Positions 42,054 to 51,525 of a stretch of DNA of 64,000 bases are shown here, piece after piece. The DNA is from Pseudomonadota bacterium (lineage in GTDB: Bacteria > Bdellovibrionota > UBA1018). The notes below the pieces were generated by a model. The model saw nothing but the letters and a program-made list of their open reading frames with translations, searched no databases and was not told the DNA's origin. Position 1 is the stretch's first letter. Every line of letters begins with the position of its first letter. Both the position numbers and the translations under genes were made by a program. The stretch spans positions 802,932 to 866,931 of the forward strand of contig JAIXQO010000003.1 in assembly GCA_027485695.1 (NCBI GenBank), in the 5' to 3' direction.

Positions 42054-43274
42054 ATGAGAGCGATTATTTTTGGATCTATTTTTCTGTCGTTCATGAGTGC
42101 CTCTGCCGATGCGGTGAGTAGTCAGTCTCACTCTGTTAAAAAAGTGCTTGGACACTATACCAATCGCTCCACTGGCCAGCGGATCGAGTATCGGTGCGAG
42201 AAAGATCAATGCCAACGTTTTGATATTGTCTTGGTCAGCCCTAAAAGCGCCGAGCAGGTGATCGCTTCCGATGTAAATGTCGAAGCTTTGCGCACCCAAT
42301 TCGAAGTGGCTGAGCACTATAGCGGTGAGCGTTGGTCGCCGAACCGAGTGGTTCCTTATCTCACGAACCGGTTCGCAGATTCGAGGGATTGGTGGGATGA
42401 CCTTGGACCCGGCGTGGTGTTTTTGGTGCCGGTTTTTGTGGTCACGGGTGCGATTGATCTAGTGACCGACGTTCCAGTTCAGTTGGTGACCTATCTCGGT
42501 AGGAATGAACGAGACAAGCGCAAGCTTCGAAAGAAAATACTTTATCCAGAGGGCCAAGATCAGGCCTTGCCCGATCGGCTGTTCAAGAAGGTCGTAGAGG
42601 CGCTTACGATTTTAGGCGGACAGATTTCTACATTGGCTGAAATTGAGAAACACAACGCTCTCAAGAAAAAGTTCCAATCTGAACATCGTGCAGATGAGGA
42701 CGCGTTGGAGACGCTTTCGAACTCAAAAGTCACGCTGCGAATTCAAGATTTGAAGTTTGCGAACGAACTCCTCAAACAGGGGACGCAGAAGTATATTTCT
42801 TTTGATACCTACGACTACTACTACCAGTATTTTCACTCAGGTCTCTATTACGGGAGTTTGATGAGAAATCCTTCGAAAGGCGCTCGCCCTTCATTTTACG
42901 CCAATGACGACCGCTCGGTTATGTATAGTCATCAAAACACTTATTGCGCATTCGAAAGCCTGAGTCAGAACGGAAGTTCTGCTCAGTTCTCAGAAGGCGA
43001 AGCATATGATTTGAAGTCAGTTACTTTTGACGAGACGACTTTTGGTATGGTCGTAGACTATGGCGACGCTTTCTATCCGAAGGTCAGTACTTCCTCGGAG
43101 GACCCATACCTGATGAGTCGGGCAGTTCTACGTTTCTCGGAAAAAAACAGCGGAGCGGAGTTCGTGCTCAATTGTGTAGCCAGGGTTAATACCGGGAGAT
43201 TGCCCGAGGCTCCGGTATCGCGGCTGATGCTGACTCTCTATAGTCTCGCAAATATTGAGATTGAGCGAAACTAA
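42054..43274 (+). CDS. Exported protein of unknown function with a hydrophobic segment
   Basis: The ATG at 42054, preceded by AGGAGG, gives 406 residues with signal peptide RAIIFGSIFLSFMSASADA. At about residues 115-140 lies a second hydrophobic segment (GPGVVFLVPVFVVTGAIDLVTDVPVQL), so the protein may be membrane-associated. A charged helix (KHNALKKKFQSEHRADEDALETL) and a Tyr-rich patch (FDTYDYYYQYFHSGLYYG) follow. No family recognised. Confidence 0.68.
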   Translation: MRAIIFGSIFLSFMSASADAVSSQSHSVKKVLGHYTNRSTGQRIEYRCEKDQCQRFDIVLVSPKSAEQVIASDVNVEALRTQFEVAEHYSGERWSPNRVVPYLTNRFADSRDWWDDLGPGVVFLVPVFVVTGAIDLVTDVPVQLVTYLGRNERDKRKLRKKILYPEGQDQALPDRLFKKVVEALTILGGQISTLAEIEKHNALKKKFQSEHRADEDALETLSNSKVTLRIQDLKFANELLKQGTQKYISFDTYDYYYQYFHSGLYYGSLMRNPSKGARPSFYANDDRSVMYSHQNTYCAFESLSQNGSSAQFSEGEAYDLKSVTFDETTFGMVVDYGDAFYPKVSTSSEDPYLMSRAVLRFSEKNSGAEFVLNCVARVNTGRLPEAPVSRLMLTLYSLANIEIERN

Positions 43275-43307
43275 TCTGCTCTCCGTGCCCTAACGGTTTT
43301 CATGGAG

Positions 43308-43763
43308 CTAAAGGCACTTGAAGGTCATGGTGGTTTCGTAGTTCTCTCCACCCGTCATCACGGCGCCAACCGTTCCGGCTGCACCGACGACGTTACCGCC
43401 GTGGCGAACATCATCGTCGTCAGCGGATGTACTTCCGACGCCACCGAGTAAGATCGCGGCCGTCGATGCTTTGCGAACGGTGTCGCGAGTGTTTTCGTCC
43501 ATCGTGGTACCGATATACCCAGATTTCTGCGTCAGGATGCCCGGGCGTTTCTCCCACTGATCGCAGTAGTCATCTGCTTGTGAGATAGCATTGCGCTCGG
43601 TATCCGTTTTTTCCGTGCCTCTGACGGTGACGCTATGGATGTTGTCGGCACCGCCACGCACGTCGCGATGATGGGCGCAGGAGAATCCCAGGAGCACGAG
43701 AGCGCAGGCGAGAGTCTGTTGTCTAACGGAGCGAGGAAACGAGAACGGTGCAGTGTGCTTCAT
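43308..43763 (-). CDS. Putative small lipoprotein of unknown function
   Basis: The open frame extends to 43943, but the internal ATG at 43763 yields 151 residues with a signal sequence (RQQTLACALVLLGFSC) ending at Cys29, a possible lipobox with Gly at -3. The mature part is polar, has a short hydrophobic glycine-rich stretch (ASTAAILLGGVGSTSADDDD and NVVGAAGTVGAVMTGG) reminiscent of glycine-zipper segments, and ends TTMTFKCL. No family recognised. Converges on the gene at 42054-43274. Confidence 0.58.
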   Translation of the reverse strand: MKHTAPFSFPRSVRQQTLACALVLLGFSCAHHRDVRGGADNIHSVTVRGTEKTDTERNAISQADDYCDQWEKRPGILTQKSGYIGTTMDENTRDTVRKASTAAILLGGVGSTSADDDDVRHGGNVVGAAGTVGAVMTGGENYETTMTFKCL

Positions 43764-44180
43764 ATCGTCAAGGACCTTTCGGTGAGGAATTTCTCTGGTT
43801 TGACACGAAGTCTGGAGGGCGACAAGGCGAGAGTATGTCGCGGTGGGACGGAACGAGAATAGTCTGATTTTCGGCGGTTTTCGGATTGGGTTTGAAATCA
43901 GGGTCATTGATTTTACCCCCTGGAATCGAAATGAGTTGTCCAACGACAGAACTCAAATACCCAACCAAGCGCTGCCGGAGCGGGGGGCCGATCGGTTGAG
44001 AAAACTCACTTAAATCCGGCGTCGAAATATCATCTCTGAATGCGGGAGAACCCGCGTTAACTCGCTTCAAAATCAGGACTTATGGCGAAACTACCCATTG
44101 ACCCCGCCCCCTCACGGTCTTAGAGTCAAACCAAACTAAAAATCAACCTTCTCTCCCTTTTTACACTGGAAGGACTTCGT
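43764..44180. other. 417-bp intergenic region upstream of the TCA operon
   Basis: No supported gene; a 100-codon minus-strand frame (43768-44070) lacks signal peptide, family resemblance and Shine-Dalgarno. It contains the candidate promoter at 44098-44126 and an AAGGA-type ribosome site before icd (GGAAGGACTTCGT). Confidence 0.5.
44098..44126 (+). promoter_or_regulatory. Candidate sigma70-type promoter of the icd-mdh-sucCD operon
   Basis: TTGACC (44098-44103), 17-base spacer, TAGAGT (44121-44126). This predicts a transcript start near 44133 and a leader of about 48 bases. No operator is evident. Confidence 0.45.
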
Positions 44181-45488
44181 ATGTTCAAGACTCTGAAAGC
44201 CCCAACCACGGGCAGCCGCATCACGATCGAAAATGGAAAACTCAACGTACCGAATGATCCGATCATCCCTTTTATCGAAGGTGACGGCACCGGTCCAGAC
44301 ATCTGGAAGTCATCCGTCGCGGTTTTCGACGCCGCGGTTGAAAAAGCCTACGGCGGCAAACGCAAGATCAACTGGTTCGAAGTCTACGCCGGCGAAAAAT
44401 CTTTCAATCAGTTCAACGACTGGCTGCCAGAAGACACGTTGACCGCCCTCAAACATTATCTGGTTTCGATCAAGGGACCTCTCACTACGCCAATCGGTGG
44501 CGGTATCCGTTCGTTGAACGTGGCGCTTCGCCAGATGCTCGACCTCTACGTCTGCCTGCGCCCAGTCCGTTGGTACAAAGGCGTTCCTTCTCCGGTCAAA
44601 CACCCAGAGAAGGTCGACATGACGATCTTCCGCGAAAATTGCGAAGACATTTACGCCGGCATCGAGTTCGAAGCAGGCAGCGAAGCTTGCAAGAAAATCC
44701 AAGGATTCATCCGCGAGACGTTTCCGAAGGAGTTCTCCAAGATTCGTTTCCCAGAAACCTCTGGCATCGGCATCAAGCCGGTTTCCCAAGAGGGAACGGA
44801 GCGACTCGTTCGCGCCGCGATCGAGTTCGCCATCCGCGAGAAAAAGAAGTCCGTCACGATCGTCCACAAGGGCAACATCATGAAGTTCACCGAAGGCGCA
44901 TTCCGCAAATGGGCGTACGCTCTGGCGGAACGTGAATTCGCCGCACAGACCTACACCTGGGATCAGTGGGAAGTGACCAAGAAGAACAAAGGCGAAGACG
45001 CCGCGAACGTCGAGATGAAAGCTGCGCAAAACGCCGGCAAGATCATTATCAAGGACGCGATCGCCGACATCGCTCTTCAACAAGTGCTGACCCGCCCAGA
45101 AGAGTTCGACGTCATCGCGACGCTGAACCTGAACGGCGATTATCTTTCCGACGCTCTGGCAGCTCAAGTCGGCGGCATCGGTATCGCACCGGGTGGTAAC
45201 GCGAACTACGTCACCGGCCACGCGATTTTCGAAGCGACCCACGGAACGGCTCCGAAATACGCGAACCTCGACAAAGTGAACCCAGGCTCGGTCATCCTCT
45301 CCGGAGAAATGATGTTCCGTTTCATGGGTTGGAACGAAGCTGCCGACCTCATCATCAAAGGCATGAACGGCGCAATCGGCTCTGCAAAGGTCACGTACGA
45401 CTTCGCCCGCCTCATGAAACAAGAAGGCCGCGCAGTCACCGAAGTCTCTTGCTCCCAGTTCGGCAAAGAAATCATCGCAAACATGTAA
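44181..45488 (+). CDS. icd: NADP-dependent isocitrate dehydrogenase
   Basis: Cytosolic TCA-cycle enzyme converting isocitrate to 2-oxoglutarate with NADP reduction. 435 residues. [12 protein letters not shown] at the N-terminus, the substrate/phosphorylation Ser in [16 protein letters not shown](C)[22 protein letters not shown] with the Lys-Tyr pair typical of NADP-specific enzymes, and [19 protein letters not shown] with the metal-binding Asp residues. First gene of the TCA operon; a strong hairpin lies between it and mdh. Confidence 0.96.
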   Translation: MFKTLKAPTTGSRITIENGKLNVPNDPIIPFIEGDGTGPDIWKSSVAVFDAAVEKAYGGKRKINWFEVYAGEKSFNQFNDWLPEDTLTALKHYLVSIKGPLTTPIGGGIRSLNVALRQMLDLYVCLRPVRWYKGVPSPVKHPEKVDMTIFRENCEDIYAGIEFEAGSEACKKIQGFIRETFPKEFSKIRFPETSGIGIKPVSQEGTERLVRAAIEFAIREKKKSVTIVHKGNIMKFTEGAFRKWAYALAEREFAAQTYTWDQWEVTKKNKGEDAANVEMKAAQNAGKIIIKDAIADIALQQVLTRPEEFDVIATLNLNGDYLSDALAAQVGGIGIAPGGNANYVTGHAIFEATHGTAPKYANLDKVNPGSVILSGEMMFRFMGWNEAADLIIKGMNGAIGSAKVTYDFARLMKQEGRAVTEVSCSQFGKEIIANM

Positions 45489-45496
45489 TTCAACCC

Positions 45497-45535
45497 GAGT
45501 CGAGAGAGGGGTGTGGTCTGCACCTCTCTCGACTC
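45497..45535 (+). other. Intercistronic hairpin between icd and mdh
   Basis: Arms GAGTCGAGAGAGGGGTG (45497-45513) and CACCTCTCTCGACTC (45521-45535) form a ~15-bp stem with one bulge. No T run follows, so it is likelier to stabilise or process the icd message than to terminate it. Confidence 0.6.
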
Positions 45536-45557
45536 TCCACTTAAGGACCCACCTCCC

Positions 45558-46550
45558 ATGACGGCAAAAAAACGCATGAAAGTCGCAGTTACCGGCGCCG
45601 CTGGCCAAATTGGCTACGCCATTCTTTTCCGCATCGCCTCCGGACAAATGTTCGGAACTGATACAGAAGTCGAACTCCAGCTCCTCGAGCTTGAGCCAGC
45701 GATGAACGCTCTGAACGGCGTCGCGATGGAACTCGACGACTGCGCATTCCCACTGCTTCGTAAGATCACCTGCACCTCCGACCTCAACACTGCATTCAAG
45801 GGTGCAGACTGGAACGTCCTCGTCGGGGCAGTGCCACGCAAACAAGGCATGGAGCGCGCAGACCTCCTCAAGATCAACGGCGGTATTTTTTCTGCTCAAG
45901 GTAAGGCGATCAACGATCACGGCGCAGATGACACCAAGACGCTGGTCGTTGGAAACCCTTGCAACACGAACGCATTGATCGCAATGAGCCATGCTCCACG
46001 CGTGAAAAAAGAAAACTTCTACGCCATGACGATGCTCGATGAGACGCGTGCGCGTGCTCAGCTGGCTGCAAAAGCAGGCGTAGGCGTCGCTGACGTCAAG
46101 GGACTCGCAATCTGGGGTAACCACTCTCCGACGATGTACCCGGATTTCTACAACGCGAAAATCGGGGGCAAAAAAGTCACCGACGTGATCTCCGACCACG
46201 AGTGGCTCAAAGGTGATTTCATCACGACCGTGCAACAGCGCGGAGCTGCGATCTTGAAAGCTCGCGGCGTTTCGTCGGCTGCATCTGCAGCATCTGCCGC
46301 GATCGAAGGCGTGTACAAGCGCGTTCACGAGACGCCGGCTGACGAAGTCGTCTCGATGGCTGTTTGCTCCAAAGGCGAATACGGCGTCGATGCTGGTCTG
46401 ATCTTCTCGTTCCCATGCCGCGTGAAAAACGGTCAGATCTCGGTCGTCGAAGGCATCGAGCTGAACGACTTCGGCAAAGAGAAGTTCGCAAAAACACTCG
46501 AAGAACTCCGTGGCGAGCGCGACGCTGTCAAGTCGCTCGGCCTCATCTAA
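45558..46550 (+). CDS. mdh: Malate dehydrogenase
   Basis: NAD-dependent oxidation of malate to oxaloacetate. The ATG at 45558 (AAGGA upstream) gives 330 residues and avoids an 15-codon extension. Rossmann motif [16 protein letters not shown], Asp-containing LMG-like substrate region [15 protein letters not shown] with the mobile-loop arginines, [11 protein letters not shown], the catalytic [11 protein letters not shown], and [13 protein letters not shown] with the active-site His. The sequence is of the cytosolic-eukaryote/Thermus-like MDH type 2. Second gene of the operon. Confidence 0.95.
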   Translation: MTAKKRMKVAVTGAAGQIGYAILFRIASGQMFGTDTEVELQLLELEPAMNALNGVAMELDDCAFPLLRKITCTSDLNTAFKGADWNVLVGAVPRKQGMERADLLKINGGIFSAQGKAINDHGADDTKTLVVGNPCNTNALIAMSHAPRVKKENFYAMTMLDETRARAQLAAKAGVGVADVKGLAIWGNHSPTMYPDFYNAKIGGKKVTDVISDHEWLKGDFITTVQQRGAAILKARGVSSAASAASAAIEGVYKRVHETPADEVVSMAVCSKGEYGVDAGLIFSFPCRVKNGQISVVEGIELNDFGKEKFAKTLEELRGERDAVKSLGLI

Positions 46551-46578
46551 TCACGCCACAGAAGGAAGACCTGAGACC

Positions 46579-47769
46579 ATGAACATTCATGAGTACCAAG
46601 CGAAGCAAATTCTAAAACGCTTCAACGTCCGCGTGTCCGAAGGACGCCTGGTCGAAGAAGGCCCGAACCTCGAAGACCGCGCCGAAGCTGCTGCAAAAGA
46701 ACTCGCAGCCGAAGGCGCTAAAATCTTCGTCGTCAAAGCTCAGATTCACGCAGGCGGCCGCGGCAAGGCGGGCGGCGTGAAAGTGTGCAAAGACGCAGCC
46801 TCGGTTCGTGCAGCGACCAAAGACATCATGGGCAAAATCCTGGTGACCCCACAAACGGGTCCCGAAGGCAAAAAAGTCCATAAAATCTGGATCGAGCACG
46901 GTTCTGACATCGCCAAGGAATTCTACCTGGGTCTCGTCACGGATCGTTCGACGAACCAAGTGATCATGATGGCCTCGACCGAAGGCGGAATGGAGATCGA
47001 GGAAGTCGCTCATCATCATCCCGAAAAAATCGTTCAGGTCGGCATCGATCCAACGACGGGCTTCATGCCTTTTCACGGCCGGAAGCTTGCCAAGGCGCTG
47101 GGTCTCACGACCGAGCAGACCAAAGAGGCGGTTCCATTCTTCGCGAACTTCTTCAAATGCTACATGGAGATGGATTGCTCTCAAGTCGAGATCAACCCGC
47201 TCATCTTGACGACCGAGGGCAAACTGCTTGCGCTGGACGCGAAATTCAACTTCGATGACAACGCACTTTTCCGTCACAAAGACGTGGTCGAGATGCGCGA
47301 TATCCTCGAAGAAAACGCCCAAGACGTCGAAGCATCGAAGTATGACCTCGCTTACATCGCCCTCGACGGCAACATCGGTTGCTTGGTCAACGGTGCAGGT
47401 CTAGCGATGGCGACGATGGACATCATCAAGCTTCACGGCGGCGAGCCGGCGAACTTCCTTGATGTCGGTGGCGGCGCTTCGAAAGAAAAAGTCACGCACG
47501 CGTTCAAGATCATCCTCAAGGACCCGAAAGTGAAAGCGATTCTGGTCAACATCTTTGGCGGCATCATGAAGTGCGATGTCATTGCCGAAGGCGTGATCGC
47601 AGCAGCTCGCGAACTCTCACTTGCGGTTCCACTCGTCGTCCGTCTCGAAGGAACGAACGTCGAACAAGGCAAAAAACTTCTCTCCGAAAGCGGCTTGAAA
47701 ATCACGCCGGCCGACGGACTTGCTGACGCCGCCCAAAAGGTCGTCGCAGCATCGAAAGGAGCCCTCTAA
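46579..47769 (+). CDS. sucC: Succinyl-CoA synthetase (ADP-forming) subunit beta
   Basis: With SucD, converts succinyl-CoA to succinate with ATP or GTP formation. The ATG at 46579 starts the canonical [15 protein letters not shown], 396 residues. ATP-grasp domain ([21 protein letters not shown]), nucleotide and Mg sites ([26 protein letters not shown]), and C-terminal ligase domain with [18 protein letters not shown] and GGGASKEKV...[16 protein letters not shown]. Its stop overlaps the sucD start (TAATG). Confidence 0.97.
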   Translation: MNIHEYQAKQILKRFNVRVSEGRLVEEGPNLEDRAEAAAKELAAEGAKIFVVKAQIHAGGRGKAGGVKVCKDAASVRAATKDIMGKILVTPQTGPEGKKVHKIWIEHGSDIAKEFYLGLVTDRSTNQVIMMASTEGGMEIEEVAHHHPEKIVQVGIDPTTGFMPFHGRKLAKALGLTTEQTKEAVPFFANFFKCYMEMDCSQVEINPLILTTEGKLLALDAKFNFDDNALFRHKDVVEMRDILEENAQDVEASKYDLAYIALDGNIGCLVNGAGLAMATMDIIKLHGGEPANFLDVGGGASKEKVTHAFKIILKDPKVKAILVNIFGGIMKCDVIAEGVIAAARELSLAVPLVVRLEGTNVEQGKKLLSESGLKITPADGLADAAQKVVAASKGAL

Positions 47770-48641
47770 TGTCGATTTGGGTGGGCAAACAAACCAAACT
47801 CATCGTTCAAGGCATCACCGGTTCCCAAGGCTCGTTTCATGCTCTCGGCTGCAAAGCTTACGGCACCAACGTAGTCGGCGGAGTGACCCCGGGCCGCGGC
47901 GGTCAAACGCACGAAGGTTTCCCAGTTTTCAATACGGTCGAAGAAGCGAAGGCTAAAACCGGCGCAAACGCGACGATGATCTTCGTTCCACCTCCCGGCG
48001 CTGCAGACGCGATCTGCGAAGCAGCCGATGCGGGAATTGAACTCATCACTTGCATCACCGAAGGCATCCCGGTCCGCGACATGCTCGCAGTGAAACGTTA
48101 CTTGGCTTCTACCAAGTCCCGTCTCATCGGACCGAACTGCCCAGGTATCATCACCCCAGGTGAGTGCAAGATCGGCATCATGCCCGGTCACATTCATCTT
48201 CCGGGCCGCATCGGCGTCGTTTCGAAATCCGGAACGCTCACGTACGAAGCGGTTCACCAACTCACCAAGCTCGGCATTGGCCAGAGCACTTGCGTGGGTA
48301 TCGGTGGCGATCCGATCAACGGTACGAGCTTCATCGATGTTCTGGAAGCCTTCCAAAAAGATCCGAACACCGATGGCGTGATCATGATTGGCGAAATCGG
48401 CGGTAGCGCCGAAGAAGAAGCGGCTGAGTACATCAAGCGCGAGTTCAAGAAACCGGTTGTTGGTTTCATCGGTGGAGCAACCGCTCCAGCCGGCAAGCGC
48501 ATGGGCCACGCCGGCGCGATCATCTCAGGCGGTAAGGGTACTGCCGAAGAGAAGTTTAAGGCGCTTGAAGCCGCAGGCGTGAAAATCACCCGTTCTCCAG
48601 CTGATCTCGGTTCCACGCTGAAGAGCGCGATGGGCAAATAG
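47769..48641 (+). CDS. sucD: Succinyl-CoA synthetase subunit alpha
   Basis: A 290-residue CoA-binding/ligase subunit. [10 protein letters not shown] at the N-terminus contacts Co[15 protein letters not shown] and [10 protein letters not shown] follow, and the phosphorylated active-site His is in [45 protein letters not shown] is fully conserved. The start lies on the last base of the sucC stop. A terminator lies 63-95 bases downstream of the stop. Confidence 0.97.
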   Translation: MSIWVGKQTKLIVQGITGSQGSFHALGCKAYGTNVVGGVTPGRGGQTHEGFPVFNTVEEAKAKTGANATMIFVPPPGAADAICEAADAGIELITCITEGIPVRDMLAVKRYLASTKSRLIGPNCPGIITPGECKIGIMPGHIHLPGRIGVVSKSGTLTYEAVHQLTKLGIGQSTCVGIGGDPINGTSFIDVLEAFQKDPNTDGVIMIGEIGGSAEEEAAEYIKREFKKPVVGFIGGATAPAGKRMGHAGAIISGGKGTAEEKFKALEAAGVKITRSPADLGSTLKSAMGK

Positions 48642-48703
48642 TCTCATTTCAATCGCGTTTTAGGCCCAGAACTGCTACTTAGTCATCAAATCTCATTTCA
48701 TCC

Positions 48704-48736
48704 GTCGGGTTTTCCGCAAGGGAAACCCGACTTTTT
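48704..48736 (+). terminator. Intrinsic terminator directly upstream of ndk
   Basis: GTCGGGTTTTCC (48704-48715) pairs with GGAAACCCGAC (48721-48731) with one bulged T, followed by TTTTT. It ends the TCA operon but also touches the ndk Shine-Dalgarno (TAGGAG at 48737-48742), so any ndk promoter upstream of it would be subject to it. Confidence 0.8.
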
Positions 48737-48749
48737 ATAGGAGTATTCC

Positions 48750-49178
48750 ATGGCACTCGAAAAAACGTTCTCCATCATCAAGCCGAATTCTGTTCAGAAA
48801 AATAACATCGGCGCAATCATCAGCCGTTTCGAAGAAAAAGGTCTTCGCGTTGCAGCTGCTCGTTTCACGAAACTTTCCCGCGAAAAAGCCGAAGGTTTCT
48901 ACATTGAGCACAAAGAACGCCCGTTCTTCGGCAGCCTCGTGAATTTCATGACTTCTGGTCCAGTTCTTCTGATGGCTCTCGAAGGTGAGAACGCCGTCGC
49001 TTTGAACCGCGAAATCATGGGCGCAACGGATCCTTCTAAAGCTGCTCCCGGCACGATCCGCAAAGACTTCGCTGACTCCATCGAAGCTAACTCCGTTCAC
49101 GGCTCTGACTCCGTTCAATCGGCTGAGCGCGAACTCGCTTACTTCTTCGATCGTAGCGATATCGTCGGTCGCTTCTAA
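48750..49178 (+). CDS. ndk: Nucleoside diphosphate kinase
   Basis: Transfers the gamma-phosphate between NTPs and NDPs through a phospho-His. 142 residues, normal length. Canonical order: [14 protein letters not shown] [74 protein letters not shown] and the active-site [19 protein letters not shown]. The SD TAGGAG abuts the terminator of the TCA operon; a terminator follows at 49208-49239. Confidence 0.97.
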   Translation: MALEKTFSIIKPNSVQKNNIGAIISRFEEKGLRVAAARFTKLSREKAEGFYIEHKERPFFGSLVNFMTSGPVLLMALEGENAVALNREIMGATDPSKAAPGTIRKDFADSIEANSVHGSDSVQSAERELAYFFDRSDIVGRF

Positions 49179-49207
49179 CTTGTAGTTGAAGCGCCTCAAG
49201 ATCTTTG

Positions 49208-49239
49208 ACCCCAGGTTACTTCGGTGGCCTGGGGTTTTT
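49208..49239 (+). terminator. Intrinsic terminator of ndk
   Basis: CCCCAGG (49209-49215) pairs with CCTGGGG (49228-49234), followed by five T; it lies 30 bases after the ndk stop. Confidence 0.88.
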
Positions 49240-49367
49240 ATTTCGGACATCTGCGGGCTCACCCCCTTGGCCGGGGCGCTTGCAAATGATCCACTGCACT
49301 AGTTGCTTTGACCTTGAAAACCCGTCTCCCAGCCCATACAACGCGGGCCAATCCGAAGGGGAGAAGT

Positions 49368-49805
49368 ATGAAACAGTTTTCGAAGTTAGTTGTTCTCGGC
49401 GCATTCTGCGCAGTCGTTTCCCAAGCTCAAGCTACCGTCATCGAATCGCGCAGCGGCGATTTGTTCACCGTGAATCCAGCGAATGGCCAAGTCTATGAAA
49501 TCGTAGACACGAACGGCACCCGCCCAATCAAGAGCAATCAAGTCCGCATCCAAGGCGATTTTCTGATCTCCCGCAGCGATGATTTGTTTGTCGTGGACGT
49601 GACCACGGGTCAAGTTCACGAAGTCGTCGACACGAATGGTACTCGTCCGATCAAACTGAGCCAAGTCACGATCAAGGGAACACTCCTCATTTCCCGTAGC
49701 GGCGACCTGTTCACGGTCGACACAAAAACCGGCCGCGTCTCCGAAGTCGTTGATACGAACGGCACCCGTCCGATCAAGAGCACTCAAGTGATCATTCACG
49801 ATTAA
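49368..49805 (+). CDS. Secreted protein made of three 41-residue tandem repeats
   Basis: The ATG at 49368, preceded by GGGGAGAAG, gives 145 residues: a signal peptide (KQFSKLVVLGAFCAVVSQAQA) followed by three repeats with the shared pattern SRSxDLFxVDxxTGxVxEVV, then a conserved DTNGTRPIKxxQVxI tail. Repeat starts are near residues 26, 67 and 108. The strand-turn-strand pattern resembles single blades of a beta-propeller, too few for a closed ring unless it oligomerises. No family recognised. The gene ends just before terminator 49831-49872. Confidence 0.8.
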   Translation: MKQFSKLVVLGAFCAVVSQAQATVIESRSGDLFTVNPANGQVYEIVDTNGTRPIKSNQVRIQGDFLISRSDDLFVVDVTTGQVHEVVDTNGTRPIKLSQVTIKGTLLISRSGDLFTVDTKTGRVSEVVDTNGTRPIKSTQVIIHD

Positions 49806-49828
49806 AGAGTTTGGACCGTTTTAGAAAT

Positions 49829-49934
49829 TGAAAAACGTGCTTGAGGAGGGGACCTCAAGCGCGTTTTTTTTTCGTTCCATCGTCCTCTGAGAGACTCGTA
49901 AAAATCAGCGGCGAGGAAAAGCCCTGCGTTGGCA
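49829..49934. repeat. Direct repeat copy A (terminator plus C-terminal coding fragment)
   Basis: 106 bases nearly identical to copy B at 51423-51525: three substitutions and a T9-versus-T6 run. It contains terminator 49831-49872 and the sequence coding on the minus strand for the C-terminal CQRRAFPRR-stop of the repeat protein at 51496-52113. The copies are in the same orientation and flank a two-gene cassette. Confidence 0.92.
49831..49872. terminator. Bidirectional terminator within repeat copy A
   Basis: AAAAACGTGCTTGAGG pairs with CCTCAAGCGCGTTTTT around AGGGGA, with nine T on the right and five A on the left. It serves the plus-strand repeat protein and the minus-strand units on the other side. 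Confidence 0.9.
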
Positions 49935-50048
49935 AGCGTAGGCTGCGTCGATGCGATTCTGAGAACTCGACGAGAATGCGTGCATTTGCGAAGAATTGAG
50001 ATCTTCGGTAGTTGCCGTATACTCCTCATGAAAAACATCCAAGCGCCC
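49905..50048 (-). pseudogene. Truncated remnant of the 51496-52113 repeat protein
   Basis: The minus-strand frame ending at the TGA 49905-49907 reads ...VFHEEYTATTEDL then SSSSQNRIDAAYACQRRAFPRR-stop. This matches the intact gene in two different places at once: the middle repeat (SSSQDRTDAAYACQ) fused to the last repeat's C-terminus (CQRRAFPRR). It has no start codon or signal peptide. Recombination between internal repeats, leaving a broken 3' copy, explains it best. Confidence 0.7.
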
Positions 50049-50059
50049 ATGTAAGGAAA

Positions 50060-50908
50060 CTACACGAGTGCTGCCAACAGCGTGGCAATTCGATCGCCTT
50101 TTTCGTCGTCTATCGCGCGATCGGCAAATTCAGTCAGTAGGTCACCCAGTCGTTTCTTCAGATCGGGAAGATCTGTACTTCGGACACAAAAAACGGATTG
50201 AATGAAAAGCAGATTGTTTGCGTTGAAGTCCTGAGTTGCCCTGTCTTTAACGTGCTCAAGTCCTTTGAGATAGGTGTGTCGAAAGTGCTCGCTGCGGACG
50301 ACCTCGGAGAAAGATAGGTGATATTCGCGAGCAAAGTAACGCACTGGCGTCGTTGACGACAATGTGACTACACCGGTGCTTTTCATCTTTTGGAGGCTGT
50401 TTTGTAGGGTGCTGTCATTGAGGTTTGTGCGTTCTTGAATCTCTGTCAGTGTGGCACCATCGGAAGTGTTGCCAAGTGAAGCATAAATAGGCAGGAAGTG
50501 CGGTATAGCGAGCAGTTGCTCGACGAGTTTTGTTTCTCCACTTCTATCGATTCTTTTTTGAGTACGATTTAAACGATGACGCAACAGTTGTAGTCTACGT
50601 TTAAGGCGCTCTTCGGACCAATTAACCAAAGTTGTATTTCGCGCGGACAAAGCAACTAAGGTTAAAAAAAAGTCGCGCCAGTCGGCGTTTAGGCTAAATG
50701 CTCGGACAATGCGAGAAATCGAGAGTTGAGTGAACCCGCGAGGTCCATGGATCAACTCTCGAACATGCGCACGGGAGGAAAAACCGCCCTTTCGTGCAAT
50801 TTGTGCGAAAGACATCTTGCGGATTTTTTGCATTCTTTGAATGAATTCTCGGGCGCCGGGAGCCTCAAGGATCCATATGACATCCTCTGTCGTCAAAGAC
50901 GCTTTCAT
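50060..50908 (-). CDS. TIGR02147-family (DUF4423) regulator-like protein
   Basis: A 282-residue cytosolic protein. The N-terminal ~75 residues are an HTH-like domain (MSFAQIARKGGFSSRAHVRELIHGPRGFTQLSISRIVRAF) followed by the L-x-x-x-W-x-x-FF-x-x-L-V region typical of TIGR02147 proteins; a second winged-HTH-like part (LTEIQERTNLNDSTLQNSLQKMKSTGVV) and a helical C-terminus follow. The family is frequent in Bdellovibrionota, Myxococcota and Fibrobacteres and presumed to be transcriptional. It starts five bases after the stop of the secreted protein gene, so the two are co-transcribed. Confidence 0.82.
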   Translation of the reverse strand: MKASLTTEDVIWILEAPGAREFIQRMQKIRKMSFAQIARKGGFSSRAHVRELIHGPRGFTQLSISRIVRAFSLNADWRDFFLTLVALSARNTTLVNWSEERLKRRLQLLRHRLNRTQKRIDRSGETKLVEQLLAIPHFLPIYASLGNTSDGATLTEIQERTNLNDSTLQNSLQKMKSTGVVTLSSTTPVRYFAREYHLSFSEVVRSEHFRHTYLKGLEHVKDRATQDFNANNLLFIQSVFCVRSTDLPDLKKRLGDLLTEFADRAIDDEKGDRIATLLAALV

Positions 50909-50913
50909 CTGGA

Positions 50914-51255
50914 TCAGTTACGAATGGTGGTGCCCGGAGCTGGAAAAGCCATTTCTTCCGGAGTGGCGCGTCCATTTTCAAGATCGAGTATGATTCCACA
51001 GCGCGCACCTTCGCCGGTGTCACGTTTCTTAGAGGTACAAGCGATATTCTCTCCTCTTTTCTGAAAAAGCCCACGGCTGATTTCTCGAGGTTGATCGCGC
51101 AAACGTTGATAGATCGCTGTAGCAGTATTGTCTTCGATCACAATCGCGCCGTACCCGATGTCTTGCAAGATCTCGACTTGTGCCTTGCCGGTGATCGATG
51201 CGTAAGAGCTGGTAGAGACCGACAAAGCCAGGGCTAACAGAATATTTGATTTCAT
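50914..51255 (-). CDS. Small secreted protein paired with the TIGR02147 regulator
   Basis: 113 residues with signal peptide KSNILLALALSVSTSSYA and a mature part of about 95 residues with two cysteines (IACTSKK and ARCGIILDL). GAGGAAC precedes the ATG. No family recognised. It is upstream of, and five bases from, the regulator. Secreted-protein/TIGR02147 pairs recur in related genomes (from general knowledge), so the regulator may control or respond to this protein. Confidence 0.7.
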   Translation of the reverse strand: MKSNILLALALSVSTSSYASITGKAQVEILQDIGYGAIVIEDNTATAIYQRLRDQPREISRGLFQKRGENIACTSKKRDTGEGARCGIILDLENGRATPEEMAFPAPGTTIRN

Positions 51256-51422
51256 AAAAAGTTCCTCTTTCTTGGGTTACAGATGTTGCGACGTAGATAG
51301 CGCCCATGATTTTGACCCGCAAGAGGACTTATTAGCGTATGCGTTAATATGTACCTATTTAGGTACAAGGCTTATACGAACAAGACAAAGTGAGAAGGCA
51401 ATGATGTCGGGCCGGTATTCAA

Positions 51423-51525
51423 TGAAAAACGCGCTTGAGAAGGGGACCTCAAGCGCGTTTTTTCGTTCCATCGTCCTCTGAGAGACTCGTAAAAATCAGC
51501 GGCGAGGAAAAGCTCTGCGTTGGCA
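51423..51525. repeat. Direct repeat copy B
   Basis: 103 bases, counterpart of copy A at 49829-49934, 1.59 kb away in the same orientation. It covers the terminator at 51425-51463 and the last codons of the intact repeat protein gene. Confidence 0.92.
51425..51463. terminator. Bidirectional terminator within repeat copy B
   Basis: AAAAACGCGCTTGAG pairs with CTCAAGCGCGTTTTTT around AAGGGGAC. The A tract makes it effective for the minus-strand repeat protein, which ends 33 bases before it. Confidence 0.9.

Noticed and set aside
43768..44070. 100-codon minus-strand frame upstream of icd
   Set aside because: No SD, no signal peptide, and it occupies the probable promoter region.
44310..46328. 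672-codon open frame on the minus strand
   Set aside because: Antisense to icd and mdh, both well conserved; the composition (His/Arg/Asp-rich) is a codon-bias shadow and no signal, domain or SD was found.
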